A stretch of 14,028 bases of DNA. It comes from Puniceicoccales bacterium. Lineage in GTDB: Bacteria; Verrucomicrobiota; Verrucomicrobiia; Opitutales; JAIRLM01. A program made the position numbers and the translations under genes. Shown in pieces: positions 1 to 6,215 of the stretch. The number at the start of each line of letters is the position of its first letter. Position 1 is the stretch's first letter. The stretch lies in NCBI GenBank assembly GCA_031282565.1, contig JAITDL010000017.1, forward strand, positions 1 through 14,028, in the 5' to 3' direction. The notes under the pieces are model-generated. The model made no database searches, was not told where the DNA came from, and saw only the letters and a list, made by a program, of their open reading frames with translations.

Positions 1-1
1 G

Positions 2-85
2 GGAGTATCAACCGCGGTGATCATTGGTGAAGACGGTAGTGTGACACACATTGACGCATCCGCATCGCTTCCCAGTGTCGGTTGA
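2..85 (+). CDS. C-terminal end of an unidentified protein (partial, runs in from left edge)
   Basis: An open frame enters from the left edge and ends at TGA 83-85. The 27 visible residues include VIIGEDGSVTHIDASASLPS, a plausible end of a beta-rich globular protein. The reading frame stays open to the edge and stops 15 bases before the stop codon of the convergent lipoprotein gene, which is normal gene packing here. Too little is present to name the family. It could also be a chance open frame, since only 84 bases are visible. Confidence 0.4.
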   Translation, partial: GVSTAVIIGEDGSVTHIDASASLPSVG

Positions 86-100
86 GCGATGTTTCTTGCG

Positions 101-1054
101 CTAGAGCTCACCGCAGTTGAATTTTTCCACTGATTTCCCGCAAACTACTATGGAGTCGGCGTTTGACGCCGATACGCACACGGGACCGTCCCGCTGCACC
201 CTGCGGACCTGTCCCGTGCGCATGCGGCTCGAAAAAATTCTACGGCCGCTGATGAGGTCGTCGACGGTGACGTAGCTGTCATTTTTCGCCTCGATGACGA
301 TTTCCCGCGGCAGAGCCATCGGTCGCCTGTCGATGGTTTGTTCCAAAGGTGCAGCAGCGGCGATTCCGTCCGGCTCCGCGTGGGTCGTCTTTTGGTAGCT
401 GTCCTGCTGTTTTTCCGTTAGTACATCCAATTCGCCCGATTGCATGCGGCGAAGATCTTCTCCTATGGAATCGCCAAATTCTTCCAGCAGCCGGCCAATG
501 GACCAAACTGCTTCGTCGATTCCGCTGCCACGGCGCGGCACTGCCGCGTCATAGCGCTTAACCCCAAGCAGCTTTTTACATTCGCAGTCCCAAAATTCGC
601 AGTGTGCTCTCACTCGCACGGACTTGTCGGTCAAGATTAGGTCATCGATGGCCGGATAGAGTGTGAAGTATGGCCTGACTGTGCAATCCCATGGTGCACA
701 TATGACAAGATCCTGGGGGAGTTGTTTTTCGATGGCGCGGCGCAGCACTCCTCCGACGCCGTCCGCCAGAGGTTCTCCCCAGCGCGAGGAGTCTAGCACG
801 CTGATGCGGCCGCCGTCCTGCTGCATAACAATTTGCTGACGATCAAGATGGCCAGGAATTGCAACGCGGGCAATTGCCACAACACATTCCGGGATAAAGT
901 TTTCCTGTCTCGTTGCAGTTCCGTCGGAGGCTTTGCCCAGCACAAAAAAGCGCACATTGCTCTGCTGCGGTTTTCCGCCGATTGACAGACATCCGCAGAG
1001 GGCCATGGAGGCGGCGGCCGAGAAAAAAGGACCTATGATATTCCAGATGCGCAT
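101..1054 (-). CDS. PqiC-family ABC-type transport auxiliary lipoprotein with extra C-terminal domain
   Basis: The 317-residue product starts with a lipoprotein signal peptide: basic MRIW, a hydrophobic stretch, then lipobox L-C-G-C with Cys22 as the lipidated residue. Residues 35-115 carry the hallmarks of the PqiC/YmbA (DUF330-type) family: FFVLG, then VAIPGHLDRQQIV, then SRWGEPLADGVGGVLRRAI. Family members are outer-membrane lipoproteins that work with MCE-type (Pqi/Mla-like) phospholipid transport systems. The family core is usually about 190 residues. Here a low-complexity linker (about 210-248) is followed by a beta-rich domain at 251-310 that resembles the RodZ C-terminal domain (DUF4115). 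The start ATG has a good ribosome site, GAGG seven bases upstream on the minus strand. No MCE, permease or ATPase partner lies next to it, so it appears to stand alone. Family assignment is firm; the extra domain is inferred from pattern. Confidence 0.85.
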   Translation of the reverse strand: MRIWNIIGPFFSAAASMALCGCLSIGGKPQQSNVRFFVLGKASDGTATRQENFIPECVVAIARVAIPGHLDRQQIVMQQDGGRISVLDSSRWGEPLADGVGGVLRRAIEKQLPQDLVICAPWDCTVRPYFTLYPAIDDLILTDKSVRVRAHCEFWDCECKKLLGVKRYDAAVPRRGSGIDEAVWSIGRLLEEFGDSIGEDLRRMQSGELDVLTEKQQDSYQKTTHAEPDGIAAAAPLEQTIDRRPMALPREIVIEAKNDSYVTVDDLISGRRIFSSRMRTGQVRRVQRDGPVCVSASNADSIVVCGKSVEKFNCGEL

Positions 1055-1252
1055 ATTCCACCCTCAACCATCAAGGCATGCCGCGCGACCATCGCAAGAA
1101 AAACCGCACAATTCTACCGTAGATATGCCTCCGATGCTGCCGCAAGGAAAATTTCGTTTGTTTGCCAGTTGTTTGCGACGTCTGCCGCCGCAGAGGAAAA
1201 CGTTGACAGCGGAAGTCAATTTTGCCTTAATGTGTAAGCAGTGGGAGACGTA
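1055..1252. other. Divergent intergenic region
   Basis: The 198 bases lie between the lipoprotein gene (minus) and the membrane coiled-coil gene (plus). A clear plus-strand promoter sits at its right end. On the minus strand only weak hexamers are visible, such as TAGAAT at about 1116-1121 without a matching -35. No small RNA or tRNA fold was recognised. Confidence 0.5.
1203..1231 (+). promoter_or_regulatory. Sigma70-type promoter for the 1253-2845 gene
   Basis: A perfect -35 hexamer TTGACA (1203-1208) is followed by a 17-base spacer and CTTAAT (1226-1231), which matches TATAAT at four of six positions. Transcription would start near 1238. The -35 lies inside the inverted repeat TTGAC-N7-GTCAA (1203-1219), which could be an operator. 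A start near 1238 leaves about 15 bases of leader before the proposed TTG start codon, so it makes the upstream GTG at 1241 almost leaderless. Confidence 0.55.
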
Positions 1253-2845
1253 TTGGGAGAGGTTAATGATGCTGCGACTATTCCGCATGTGCAACTGCCA
1301 AATGACGAGTCCGACTCCGAAAAAGTGTCACCGCTGCGAGTTTTTGCATGCAGAACAGCCATTGTGCTGTGCTCATTCGCGTTTCCGATCATTCTTATCG
1401 TAGTTTCCATTGGCTATTTATCTTCGGGATGTCCCAATGACTATTTATCGTCGCTGTTGGCTGCTCTCGGCCGCATGTGGAATGGAATGTCTCCATTTTG
1501 CGTCTGTAAAACGCTAGGTGTTGCCAACGATAGTCCTGCGCTTGAACTTCCGCCGGAAAGAAAAGCCATTGAGTCAGTCGCCGATGATGCGTCAACGTCC
1601 AGCATCCAAGATGGGCCAGTTGCGCAGCCGGAATCGGGAGCGGTATCCCCTCAAATACCTCCATCACAACAGTCGCTACTTCAACCGCCGCAAACTGTTC
1701 CGAATATTGTTGCGGCAGGCGTAGCAGCTAGTGTTGTAGCACCACAAGTCGAACCAGTCAAAATGGACATTAAAGACGTTAAAACATTAGAAGACGCACA
1801 AAAATTTTTCGCGCAGGAAGTTTCGCAAGCTACTTCCGGTCTGTTTGAGAAAGTTTCAGCAGAAAGTGTGCCAATCGCCAACTTTGGCGACTGTGTGCCG
1901 ATTACAATTGGCGACGGCCAAACCGCAGACGAAGTACTTGGAAAATTCGGAATGTTTTTTGGTCAGCAAGTTTACTTCGCGCAGTCAATTGCAGAAGATT
2001 TCGAGGCTCACAGGGCTGAGGTCGAAAGAGCGATCGAAAAGCTAAACAGAGCAGCTGAAGTAGTTGCTGCGGCCAAAAAACTTGAAAAAGCCGCGAAAGA
2101 TTTGGCCATGATGGTGGAAACTGTGTCGGCAGAAATTGCAAGCATGCCGGAAAAGTGGGCCGAGTGGAGCGATGAAATTTTTCAATTTTGTGAAAGTAGA
2201 GGGCCTTTGTGCACAGATGTCATGAGTGCTGCTAATGTTGCGGAGGAATGCGAAGATGCAAAGCGAATTGGTGGAATCGGTTGTGGAATTGATATAGACC
2301 TATATGGTCTTATGACACATGGAGAAACTCATATGTCGCTGTGGGACGAGAGATGCATATGGCCTCCAATAATATTGCTCCATGAATGTCTTATCGTGGA
2401 TTATTTGTCATTCATTCTCAACAATTCAAAAGATGCTCCATTCACTCCTTCCCATATTACGGAAAAGCCGACCGATCCATGTGGTGTGGCCAAATTGCTT
2501 GGAGTAGAGGGAAAGTTTGAAGCATCGATTGCAGACGTACTAAAAACAGATGAAGCTATGGCAAAAACAAGAGATGAAGTTATAGACGATATTGCTAAGG
2601 ATGGAGGATTTCCAAAATTTTGCGATCAAATTTTCGAAGCCTACAACTTGACGCGCAAACTGCTGGCGGAAATATGCGAAAAGCATCGACCTACCATAGT
2701 CGCAGCCATTGCTGCGCGTAAAAAAGAAATTGAAGCTCCTTTGGATGCCCTTAAGGCAGAAATAGATAGAATGCAAGTTGAATTTGAGCAGTTCAAAAGT
2801 GCGTGGAGCGCAAAAGAGTCCGACGTAATTCCATCCGATGGCTAG
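1253..2845 (+). CDS. Unknown membrane-anchored coiled-coil protein
   Basis: I do not recognise this protein (about 530 residues). From the N-terminus it has about 30 polar residues, one strong membrane segment (residues 34-56, starting VFACRTAIVLCSF), and a Pro/Ser/Gln-rich linker (about 93-165). A helical region at about 240-300 is rich in Ala, Glu and Lys and likely forms a coiled coil. A middle domain contains several Cys, and a second heptad-like helix spans about 458-518. There is no cleavable signal or lipobox. Start choice: TTG 1253 has GGGAG five bases upstream; GTG 1241 in the same frame has no ribosome site but remains possible. No in-frame ATG precedes the membrane segment. A single-span protein with long coiled coils near type III export genes could be a translocator or a membrane-targeted effector; that is inference only. 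Its stop overlaps the trxB stop. Confidence 0.75.
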   Translation: MGEVNDAATIPHVQLPNDESDSEKVSPLRVFACRTAIVLCSFAFPIILIVVSIGYLSSGCPNDYLSSLLAALGRMWNGMSPFCVCKTLGVANDSPALELPPERKAIESVADDASTSSIQDGPVAQPESGAVSPQIPPSQQSLLQPPQTVPNIVAAGVAASVVAPQVEPVKMDIKDVKTLEDAQKFFAQEVSQATSGLFEKVSAESVPIANFGDCVPITIGDGQTADEVLGKFGMFFGQQVYFAQSIAEDFEAHRAEVERAIEKLNRAAEVVAAAKKLEKAAKDLAMMVETVSAEIASMPEKWAEWSDEIFQFCESRGPLCTDVMSAANVAEECEDAKRIGGIGCGIDIDLYGLMTHGETHMSLWDERCIWPPIILLHECLIVDYLSFILNNSKDAPFTPSHITEKPTDPCGVAKLLGVEGKFEASIADVLKTDEAMAKTRDEVIDDIAKDGGFPKFCDQIFEAYNLTRKLLAEICEKHRPTIVAAIAARKKEIEAPLDALKAEIDRMQVEFEQFKSAWSAKESDVIPSDG

Positions 2846-3774
2846 GAGTTTTTGCTGCGCTCCATGGCAAGTGCCGCCCGTGCGCCGGATCCAGCTGCGA
2901 CAATTGCCTGGCGGTAGGTGTGATCTGCGCAGTCTCCCGCAATGAAGACGCCGGGGACGGACGTGAATGCCGGATCGTTTTCAGCGCCAATAAAATATCC
3001 GTATTTGTCGACTTCCAGGAACCCTCTGGCGAAGTCGGAATTCGGCCTGTGACCTATGGAAACAAAAACGCCGTCGCAGCGCAAAGTTGATAGTTCTCCG
3101 CTGTTCACATTTTTGAGAGTCAGGCCACTCATGCGGCTGTCGTCGCCGTAAATGCTCTCAACGCAGCTGTCCCATAGGGGTTCTATATTTTTGCGGGCAA
3201 GTACTTTATTTGCAGTTGTTTCCGTTGCACGCATGCGGTCGCGGCGATGGATAAGGTAAACTTTTTTGCAGAAATTTGACAGGTATAGCGCTTCGGCTGC
3301 AGCGCTGTTGCCGCCTCCGACAACGGCCACGACTTTTCCCTTGTAGAATGGGCCGTCACAGGTTGCGCAGCTGCTAACTCCGCCGCCGCCTTCGTATCTG
3401 TCCTCGCCAGGCACGGAAAGTTTCATGGGCGACGACCCGGTTGCTACGATCAGCTCAAGGCAATGCAGTTCAATATTTTCGCACCTAATAATCTTCCTGT
3501 ACTCACCGACATGTGCCCCCTTCGCTTCGTCGCCGATAAATGTTACACCGAAGCGCTCAGCCTGCTTCCGCATTAGCGAAATTAGCTCGTATCCGCTGAT
3601 GCCAGTCGGAAACCCAGGATAGTTTTCAACGCTTGGGGCCCGTGTCAGCTGGCCGCCTGGCAAACTTCCTTCGACCACAACTGTCTCGTAGCCGGATCTT
3701 GCTGAATAAATTGCTGCAGTCAATCCAGCGCATCCGCTTCCAAGAACAACCACATGTTGGCAAAGAAATTCCAT
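2842..3774 (-). CDS. trxB: Thioredoxin reductase
   Basis: This 310-residue flavoprotein transfers electrons from NADPH through FAD and a redox disulfide to thioredoxin in the cytoplasm. All landmarks of low-molecular-weight thioredoxin reductase are present. They are the FAD-binding GSGCAGLTAA (12-21), the redox centre CATCD (Cys136/Cys139), the NADPH-binding GGGNSAAAEA (153-162) with HRRDRMRA (176-183), and the second FAD motif GVFIAGDCAD (275-284) followed by YRQAIVAAGSG. The length is normal. The open frame continues 101 codons upstream, but that part overlaps the pseudouridine synthase gene and has no homology sense, so the ATG at 3774 is chosen. Only a weak GGA precedes it. The FAD loop has Cys15 where most relatives have Pro. 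It is divergent from the pseudouridine synthase, and no thioredoxin gene is adjacent. Confidence 0.96.
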   Translation of the reverse strand: MEFLCQHVVVLGSGCAGLTAAIYSARSGYETVVVEGSLPGGQLTRAPSVENYPGFPTGISGYELISLMRKQAERFGVTFIGDEAKGAHVGEYRKIIRCENIELHCLELIVATGSSPMKLSVPGEDRYEGGGGVSSCATCDGPFYKGKVVAVVGGGNSAAAEALYLSNFCKKVYLIHRRDRMRATETTANKVLARKNIEPLWDSCVESIYGDDSRMSGLTLKNVNSGELSTLRCDGVFVSIGHRPNSDFARGFLEVDKYGYFIGAENDPAFTSVPGVFIAGDCADHTYRQAIVAAGSGARAALAMERSKNS

Positions 3775-3829
3775 GGGTCCGATGGAATCGGGTCTGACAA
3801 ATTGAGCAAGGGAAAAGCTTGTAATTTTA
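3775..3829 (+). promoter_or_regulatory. Short divergent promoter region between trxB and pseudouridine synthase
   Basis: Only 55 bases separate the two start codons, so both promoters must lie here or within the neighbouring coding sequence. On the plus strand a weak candidate is TTGAGC (3802-3807), an 18-base spacer, then TTTAAT (3826-3831). If it is used, transcription would begin inside the annotated 5' end, which would favour the ATG at 3854 as the start. No convincing minus-strand promoter was found. Confidence 0.25.
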
Positions 3830-4600
3830 ATGGAAATTCCACCACCATGTCCCATGGTTTCCGGTGAGTCGCTGCGACTGCAAAAATATCTTTCCATGTG
3901 CGGCGTTTGTTCGCGGCGAAAGGCCGAGGAAGCAATTGCCCGCGGCGATGTTACCGTCGATGGTGAGGTGGCAAAAGCAGGCCAGAGCGTCACCGTCGGC
4001 CGCAGTGCCGTGTCGTTTTGCGGAGAGGATGTCGTGCCTCCAAGGAAAAAATCGCCCATTGTTTTGGCGTTGAACAAGCCAAGCGGCTACGTGTGCACCC
4101 ACGGCGACCCGCACCACAGATCCAGCGAAAACATCTACGCGCTGCTGCCCATGTATCGACAGATGAAGCTCATCTGCTGCGGACGTTTGGACAAGGAGAG
4201 TGAAGGTCTCGTGATAGTGACTGATAGCGGTGCCATAGCGGCTAAACTCATGCATCCGTCCAAGATGGTGGAAAAATTCTATGCTGTCACCCTGGATAAA
4301 CCATTGGCGCCAAAACATCGCAAGCAACTCGAAGGAGGCATAGTCGACGGCGGCGAATTACTTAAAATTCACGCCATGAAAGTTCTCTCAGGATGTCGGC
4401 GGCTTATCATCGTCCTCCACTGCGGAAAAAATAGGCACATCAGGCGAATGATGGAGTCCGTTGGCTACGAAGTGAAAAAACTCATCCGCTACCGCATTGG
4501 AAATTTTTCACTTGGCGATATTCAGCCAGGCAAACACCGCAAGCTCAATGAAATTCTCATTGAACAGCTATGTTGCGGCACCGTCGGCTGTGAATTGTAA
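3830..4600 (+). CDS. S4-domain pseudouridine synthase, RsuA/RluB/RluE/RluF family
   Basis: The 256-residue enzyme converts a uridine in ribosomal RNA to pseudouridine. An N-terminal S4 RNA-binding domain (about 15-62) contains LRLQKYLSMCGVCSRRKAEE and VTVDGEVAKAGQSV. The catalytic domain follows, with LALNKPSGYVCTH and the active-site loop GRLDKESEGLVIVTDSG (118-134, catalytic Asp121). Next come EKFYAV and the C-terminal CGKNRHIRRMMESVGYEV motif. Size and order fit RluB/RsuA-type enzymes; the exact target uridine cannot be told from the sequence. Two starts are possible, ATG 3830 and ATG 3854 (MVSGESLRLQ), and neither has a clear ribosome site. The S4 domain begins after both. Confidence 0.93.
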   Translation: MEIPPPCPMVSGESLRLQKYLSMCGVCSRRKAEEAIARGDVTVDGEVAKAGQSVTVGRSAVSFCGEDVVPPRKKSPIVLALNKPSGYVCTHGDPHHRSSENIYALLPMYRQMKLICCGRLDKESEGLVIVTDSGAIAAKLMHPSKMVEKFYAVTLDKPLAPKHRKQLEGGIVDGGELLKIHAMKVLSGCRRLIIVLHCGKNRHIRRMMESVGYEVKKLIRYRIGNFSLGDIQPGKHRKLNEILIEQLCCGTVGCEL

Positions 4601-4611
4601 ATCGTCCATTG

Positions 4612-4638
4612 TCTGCGGCGCCCTGGCGGCGCCGCAGA
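4612..4638. terminator. GC-rich hairpin between convergent genes, possible bidirectional terminator
   Basis: A perfect 11-base-pair stem (TCTGCGGCGCC with GGCGCCGCAGA) and a five-base loop CTGGC lie between the stops of the pseudouridine synthase (4600) and the LRR-like gene (4655). The position suits a shared terminator. Neither side has a T-run, so it is not a textbook intrinsic terminator; it may act as a 3' end stabiliser or pause site. Confidence 0.5.
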
Positions 4639-4654
4639 TGGTCAGCTGCGCGAA

Positions 4655-6076
4655 TTAAGATGGCAAAGTGCCAAGAATGTCTTGTAGTCGACTAAGTGCG
4701 CTAACTTTTGGCGCATGCCGCACACATTCGAATGTGGACGTTCTAGCTAAACAATCGACGAACTTAGTTATGACGTTTTGATTGCGCTCTATCCTAGCAG
4801 CTGCGTCACTGCAACTGTAGAAAACAACTTCCAGCAAGTTTCCGAGGCAGCGAAAATCCAAGTGCACGCCATCAGGCAAATGATGGATATCGACCTTTGT
4901 GACGGCGTGTAATTTTGGCAAAGCGCGCTGCAGCATTTCTGAGTCAACATACTGAAAATGCAAACAGTCACTTCTTCCAATGATGAATCCCACATAGCAG
5001 CAACCAGCAGCTGTATCGCCGCAGTCGACGCATTTGCTGATAGTGATACTGGTGACATTGCCGGCTGATTTCTCTAGACTTAGAGTAAAATCACTAGCAC
5101 TCTGTTCTATTAAATCACGAAGACTTTGTTGCGCGGAGTTACTAGGCCTCTGTTCTTCTGGAGCATAGGTAAATTGTTTCGCTATGTCCGGCATGCTAAA
5201 TTGTATGCCGGTTAATATATGACGGCTAGGAGTTTCATAGTGTGGAGAAAAAACGTCACATGTGGGAACTTTGCCAAGGTGGTTGGCAAAATCGAAACAG
5301 GCAGGCGGATGCGCACACGGCGACGCAGGCTCAGCAAGCTGTGCAGTAGACTGGCTATGATGTGCATAGGAAATGTCAAGCCCATTGGAATGGTCACTGC
5401 GTCTGTAGCGTGCAATGTATACACTTGCATCGTGCAGCATATGATGTCCCATGTCATTGCAGTCATACAATTCAATTTTTTTCAATCCGGCCAGGCTGCG
5501 CAAGTCCAGCGTCTGGTCGATGACTGTAGTGAAGAAGGTGATTAATCTAACTCCAGGCAGCCCATTTATGATTTCCTGTAAGCGTTCTCGGCTAACGTTT
5601 GGGTGTGAGCCTGAAACATCTCCGCTTTCGGTGAACAGCATTACGTCTACGTGTGTAGGAACTGGTTCGCTGTCGTCTATGGTTGGACTTGCAGCGACTG
5701 TGATACTGCTGCAATCAGCAGCTGTGCATCGATCTTCAGGCAAAACACAATGACGACGGCGGAGTGGGTCGATAAATGTCCTTGTGACAGCTGGATTGCA
5801 TGCTATGGAAATTCTTGAATAGCTGCAATTTAGGAAGATGATTTTCTCCAACTTGTCTATGGCCGTAAAATCCAGTCGGTGGCCGTTAGGAAATTGAGCG
5901 GCAATGCAAATTTGCCCAAGATTATTAAACCTTGTTACAGTTTCCTGAAGATTTTCTTTCGAAGCGACAGTAGGTGCTCCAGTTGTCAGGCCGCGATCAG
6001 TAAGTGGCGTAACCGCGTACGTGCCACTCCCGTGTGCGCAATTATCGATTAAAACATTATGAATATGATCTACCAT
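4655..6076 (-). CDS. Unknown cysteine-rich protein with LRR-like repeat modules, candidate secreted effector
   Basis: This 473-residue protein is not recognised as a known family. A polar, Thr/Gly-rich stretch of about 40 residues precedes three copies of a module of about 62 residues, starting at residues 43, 166 and 382. In each copy the order is LQ, then LD[FL] after 24-25 residues, then Cys exactly 16 after that Leu, then Val exactly 13 after the Cys. The core segments LEKIIFLNC, LKKIELYDC and LLEVVFYSC fit the leucine-rich-repeat pattern LxxLxLxxC; VTSITISKC (341-349) is another such segment. The last ten residues (LQDILGTLPS) begin a fourth module and then stop. About 20 Cys are present. 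There is no signal peptide or membrane segment. LRR proteins are common type III effectors, and export genes lie 2.3 kb away; the effector role is inference. AGG lies six bases before the ATG. Confidence 0.75.
   Translation of the reverse strand: MVDHIHNVLIDNCAHGSGTYAVTPLTDRGLTTGAPTVASKENLQETVTRFNNLGQICIAAQFPNGHRLDFTAIDKLEKIIFLNCSYSRISIACNPAVTRTFIDPLRRRHCVLPEDRCTAADCSSITVAASPTIDDSEPVPTHVDVMLFTESGDVSGSHPNVSRERLQEIINGLPGVRLITFFTTVIDQTLDLRSLAGLKKIELYDCNDMGHHMLHDASVYIARYRRSDHSNGLDISYAHHSQSTAQLAEPASPCAHPPACFDFANHLGKVPTCDVFSPHYETPSRHILTGIQFSMPDIAKQFTYAPEEQRPSNSAQQSLRDLIEQSASDFTLSLEKSAGNVTSITISKCVDCGDTAAGCCYVGFIIGRSDCLHFQYVDSEMLQRALPKLHAVTKVDIHHLPDGVHLDFRCLGNLLEVVFYSCSDAAARIERNQNVITKFVDCLARTSTFECVRHAPKVSALSRLQDILGTLPS
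4658..5950 (-). repeat. Degenerate intragenic repeats encoding the LRR-like modules
   Basis: Module 1 is at 5765-5950, module 2 at 5402-5581, module 3 at 4742-4933, and the start of a fourth at 4658-4687. The similarity is at protein level, with fixed spacing of the LQ, LD, Cys and Val positions. The DNA copies have diverged strongly. Modules 2 and 3 also share an upstream part (SITV at residues 124-127 and SITI at 343-346), so the real unit there may be about 100 residues. Confidence 0.65.
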
Positions 6077-6215
6077 AACATGCCTACGTACTCAGTAATT
6101 TGTTTGGCTGTCAACGAATTTCTGTGCCGCATGCCGATTAGCGCTGCAAGCAATTGCACGTGCGGGTCATAGCGAATATTGTCGCATTGCAGTAAAAATT
6201 ATTGACGAGCTGCCA
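6077..6215. promoter_or_regulatory. Divergent promoter region between the LRR-like gene and the 689-residue gene
   Basis: On the minus strand a perfect TTGACA (6109-6114) lies 32 bases before the LRR-like gene, but the best -10 candidates (GTACGT or TACGTA, at 17 or 18 bases) are poor. On the plus strand TTGCAC (6154-6159), 17 bases, TATTGT (6177-6182) is a weak candidate. Inverted repeat TGCAA-N4-TTGCA (6145-6158) overlaps the palindrome GCACGTGC (6156-6163), and either could bind a regulator. All assignments here are tentative. Confidence 0.3.

Noticed and set aside
933..1403. 156-codon plus-strand frame crossing the lipoprotein start and the intergenic region
   Set aside because: Its first part is antisense to the lipoprotein signal peptide and the frame runs through the promoter region. 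Only its last 45 codons have a possible start, and these are reported separately.
3775..4077. Upstream extension of trxB by 101 codons
   Set aside because: The extension is antisense to the pseudouridine synthase and lies before the FAD motif, where the family starts; it shows no protein-like pattern.
4655..6076. Frameshift or pseudogene status for the LRR-like gene
   Set aside because: The frame is open for 473 codons and all modules are in the same frame; only the abrupt end in a fourth module is odd.
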